Below, in pieces: positions 61,707-64,000 of a stretch of 64,000 nucleotides of DNA. The stretch comes from Erwinia pyrifoliae DSM 12163 (GTDB taxonomy: Bacteria; Pseudomonadota; Gammaproteobacteria; Enterobacterales; Enterobacteriaceae). A program made the translations under genes and the position numbers. Positions within the stretch are counted from its first letter, which is position 1, and every line of letters starts with the position of its first letter. Location: the NCBI RefSeq assembly GCF_000026985.1, contig NC_017390.1, forward strand, positions 192,558-256,557. Direction: 5' to 3'. Below the pieces are notes generated by a model, which was not told the DNA's origin, searched no databases, and saw nothing but the letters and a program-made list of their open reading frames with translations.

Positions 61707-62541
61707 ATGCTTCCGACGTCACGCCATACTGCCTGAACCATGCCAGCATTCGCTGCCAGCCATCCTTAGCGGACCCGGCCTCATAGCTTGGGCGGTAGTC
61801 AGCGTTAAAAGCGTGTCCGGCATCGGGATAGACAATAATCTCGGCGTTGGCATTGGCGGCACGCAGCGCATGGCGCATGGTTTCGACGCTGTCTGGAGGG
61901 ATGCCATCGTCTTTACCGCCGTAAAGCCCCAACACGGGCGCATCCAGATCCACCGCAACATCCACCGGCTGTTTTGGCTGCTTCATCGTCTTATCCCCCA
62001 CCAGCTTGCCATACCAAGCAACGGCGGCTTTCAGCTGCGGATTATGCGCGGCATAAAGCCAGGTAATGCGCCCACCCCAGCAAAAACCGGTCACCGCCAA
62101 ACGGCGTATATCACCGCCGTGGCGTGAAGCCCAGTTAGCCACATGATCGAGGTCGGCCAGCACCTGGCTGTCAGGGATCTTACTCACCAGCTCTTTGAAC
62201 AACGTGGGGATATCGGTGTAATCAGCGGGATCGCCCTGACGAAAATAGAGTTCGGGTGCGACCGCCAGGTAACCTTCCAGCGCCAGTCGACGACAGATAT
62301 CGCGAATATGTTCGTGAACGCCAAAAATTTCCTGTACCACCAATACCACCGGCAAAGGGCCGTGTGCATGGCGTGGTTTGGCGTGGAACGCGGGCATATT
62401 TTCGCCCTGAGTTGGGATGGAGGTCTCACCACTGAGAATGTCGGCGCTGTCGGTAATAATCGTGCTGGCAGCGGCAGGAACGACCGCCGGCGCGAAGCCT
62501 TTGTTGCTCAATTTTTGCGTCATGTTATCTTCGGTTTTCAT
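61705..62541 (-). CDS. dlhH: Dienelactone hydrolase family protein
   Basis: A 278-residue alpha/beta hydrolase close to E. coli YsgA/DlhH (271). The nucleophile Cys is in GFCWGGRITW near 157; the catalytic Asp is in GLYGGKDDGI and His in YPDAGHAFNAD near 248. The physiological substrate is unknown. The start is the ATG at 62541, six bases after GGAG; an ATG six bases earlier overlaps that ribosome site, and one at 62523 would match E. coli length. Confidence 0.93.
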   Translation of the reverse strand: MKTEDNMTQKLSNKGFAPAVVPAAASTIITDSADILSGETSIPTQGENMPAFHAKPRHAHGPLPVVLVVQEIFGVHEHIRDICRRLALEGYLAVAPELYFRQGDPADYTDIPTLFKELVSKIPDSQVLADLDHVANWASRHGGDIRRLAVTGFCWGGRITWLYAAHNPQLKAAVAWYGKLVGDKTMKQPKQPVDVAVDLDAPVLGLYGGKDDGIPPDSVETMRHALRAANANAEIIVYPDAGHAFNADYRPSYEAGSAKDGWQRMLAWFRQYGVTSEA

Positions 62542-62691
62542 GGTCATCTCCGTGCAGGCGCTACATGTTGTCAGCTAACTATAGTCAGGAATGCGTTGAG
62601 ATTAGCGATCGAATCAGAGTAACTCTTTATCACCAGATACAGCTTGTCTACAGCACCAGATGAGCGAAAATGGCCATAACTGATGGTTAAA

Positions 62692-62707
62692 TGGGATTTG
62701 GATCACC
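62692..62707. promoter_or_regulatory. Candidate CRP site upstream of udp
   Basis: TGGGA-TTTGGA-TCACC matches TGTGA-N6-TCACA at eight of ten positions, about 130 bases before udp. E. coli udp is controlled by cAMP-CRP and CytR; a second CRP-like half-site TCACA is at 62755-62759. Confidence 0.5.
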
Positions 62708-62829
62708 TTTTAAAGTTCGGATGATGCAATTTTCATTTTGATTAAGGATGTTCGTCACATAGAGTCAGGAGGAATTTTCTTACATTAACATTTTCTCATC
62801 ATCCGCAGGTTCCGCATCAGGAGTATGAA

Positions 62830-63594
62830 ATGCCACAGTCTGACGTTTTCCATCTCGGCCTCACTAAAGCCGATCTTCAGGGCGCTACCCTGGCCATTGC
62901 GCCCGGCGACCCGGAGCGGGTGAAGAAAATTGCTGCGCTGATGGATAATCCGGTTCATCTGGCCTCGCACCGTGAATTTACCAGCTGGCGTGCTGAGATC
63001 GCGGGTAAAGCCGTCATAGTGTGCTCAACCGGGATCGGGGGGCCTTCCACCTCCATCGCCGTGGAAGAACTGGCTCAGTTGGGCGTGCGTACCTTTCTGC
63101 GCGTCGGCACTACCGGCGCTATCCAGCCGCACATCAACGTGGGCGATGTGCTGGTCACCACCGGTTCAGTCAGGCTGGACGGTGCCAGCCTGCACTTTGC
63201 GCCGCTGGAATTTCCGGCGGTGGCGGACTTTACCTGTACTACCGCGCTGGTGGATGCGGCAAAAGCGCAAGGTGCGAGAACGCATATCGGTATCACGGCT
63301 TCCTCCGACACCTTCTATCCCGGCCAGGAGCGGTACGATACTTTCTCTGGTCGGGTGGTCAGCCGCTTCCAGAATTCAATGCAGGAGTGGCAACAGATGG
63401 GCGTGCTGAACTATGAAATGGAGTCGGCAACGCTGCTGACCATGTGTGCCAGCCAGGGACTGCGCGCCGGCATGGTCGCCGGGGTGATTGTTAACCGAAC
63501 CCAGCAAGAGATCCCGGATGCGGAAACCATGAAAAGAACCGAGAGTGACGCGGTGAAAATCGTGGTTGAAGCTGCACGCCGTTTGCTGGAATGA
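62830..63594 (+). CDS. udp: Uridine phosphorylase
   Basis: A 254-residue nucleoside phosphorylase (E. coli Udp 253) catalysing uridine + phosphate to uracil + ribose-1-phosphate. The phosphate-binding [10 protein letters not shown] is near 26, the family motif [20 protein letters not shown] near 68-87, and the ribose-binding ...[18 protein letters not shown] near 196. It starts after CAGGAGTATGAA. A hairpin GCGGGCCAC/GTGGCCTGC (63603-63628) follows as likely 3' end. Confidence 0.97.
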   Translation: MPQSDVFHLGLTKADLQGATLAIAPGDPERVKKIAALMDNPVHLASHREFTSWRAEIAGKAVIVCSTGIGGPSTSIAVEELAQLGVRTFLRVGTTGAIQPHINVGDVLVTTGSVRLDGASLHFAPLEFPAVADFTCTTALVDAAKAQGARTHIGITASSDTFYPGQERYDTFSGRVVSRFQNSMQEWQQMGVLNYEMESATLLTMCASQGLRAGMVAGVIVNRTQQEIPDAETMKRTESDAVKIVVEAARRLLE

Positions 63595-63602
63595 TCCCTG
63601 AT

Positions 63603-63628
63603 GCGGGCCACGTCTGTTTGTGGCCTGC
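63603..63628 (+). terminator. Hairpin after udp
   Basis: GCGGGCCAC, eight-base loop, GTGGCCTGC: nine pairs including one G-U, eight bases after the udp stop. The following sequence AAATCTCGTTTCC lacks a proper T run, so termination may be partial. Confidence 0.55.
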
Positions 63629-63768
63629 AAATCTCGTTTCCTTGCAATATATCTTCGAGCTGCCCCGCTTTTTTACTGGGATGGGGCGCTCTTCGTTGTA
63701 TTTTGTCTGGACATTTATACAGTGCGCCTCTATTTTTCCCCTGTCAGGGGTTCAGCAGGAGAATCAGG

Positions 63769-64000
63769 GTGGATGTCACAATCATGTACGGCGCAGGCTT
63801 TGCTCTGGCCGGGATACTGGCAGGCTGGCTGCTTGCCTCGCTACGCTGTCAGCAGCAGCTGGCGAAAGGCGAAACAGAACGGCAGCTGCTGATGCAGTCG
63901 GCGGAACAGGCGCAGCATGAACGCCAGCGTTTGCAGCAGCAGCTTGACGGCCATCTGCTGATGCAAAAACAGAATGAGCATGAGCAGCGCCAGCTGCATG
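63769..64000 (+). CDS. rmuC: DNA recombination protein RmuC (5' part)
   Basis: The first 77 codons of RmuC, cut by the window end. The start is GTG at 63769 after CAGGAG, reading MDVTIMYGAGFALAGILAGW. An N-terminal membrane anchor (about 5-25) is followed by a Gln/Glu-rich coiled coil (LRCQQQLAKGETERQLLMQS and on), as in E. coli RmuC, a nuclease-fold protein that limits sequence inversions. Its place after udp matches E. coli. The N-terminal sequence itself is divergent. Confidence 0.85.
   Translation, partial: MDVTIMYGAGFALAGILAGWLLASLRCQQQLAKGETERQLLMQSAEQAQHERQRLQQQLDGHLLMQKQNEHEQRQLH

Overview
The window is a stretch of enterobacterial core chromosome. Gene order and protein length match, almost gene for gene, the E. 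coli interval from the end of rrnC (aspT-trpT) through ilv, rep-rho, the enterobacterial common antigen (ECA) cluster, the argX-hisR-leuT-proM tRNA cluster, hemCDXY-cyaA, dapF-xerC-uvrD, corA-pldA-recQ and metR-metE to udp-rmuC. Sequence divergence from E. coli, and the loss or replacement of several E. coli neighbours, suggest a plant- or insect-associated relative such as Erwinia or another Erwiniaceae. The genus is inferred from general resemblance and was not tested by comparison.

Layout. 1-240: tRNA-Asp and tRNA-Trp closing an rRNA operon. 241-3160: hdfR, maoP (with a candidate maoS site) and comM/yifB. 3426-12574: isoleucine-valine biosynthesis, ilvL-ilvG-ilvM-ilvE-ilvD-ilvA, then ilvY divergent from ilvC; ilvG is full length. 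12633-21500: ppiC, rep, gppA, rhlB, trxA and rho, interrupted between rep and gppA by a small AT-richer cassette of two unfamiliar overlapping genes (15409-16574). 21792-34596: the ECA cluster wecA-wzzE-wecB-wecC-rffG-rffH-wecD-wecE-wzxE-wecF-wzyE-wecG, tightly packed with many 4-base overlaps. 34774-35397: five tRNA genes, including two identical tRNA-Pro copies, followed by a duplicated, hairpin-rich tract carrying what looks like a decayed tRNA 3' end. 35839-39996: hemC-hemD-hemX-hemY on the minus strand, divergent from cyaA. 42950-48550: lptM-dapF-yigA-xerC-yigB-uvrD. 48644-49810: a small leader ORF with hairpins, then corA. 49830-57338: yigI, pldA, recQ, rhtB, pldB, yigL and glpT. 57709-64000: yehS, metR, metE, dlhH, udp and the start of rmuC, which runs off the window.

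The genes form coherent pathways: branched-chain amino acid synthesis with attenuation and IlvY control; assembly of ECA from UDP-GlcNAc, UDP-ManNAcA and TDP-Fuc4NAc; haem precursor synthesis; cAMP synthesis; and cobalamin-independent methionine synthesis under MetR and probably MetJ.

The parts that depart from the common backbone are the rep-gppA cassette, the tRNA-Pro duplication tract, the corA leader, the apparent absence of cyaY beside cyaA, and the presence of glpT and yehS between yigL and metR. No insertion sequence, prophage or CRISPR array was seen.
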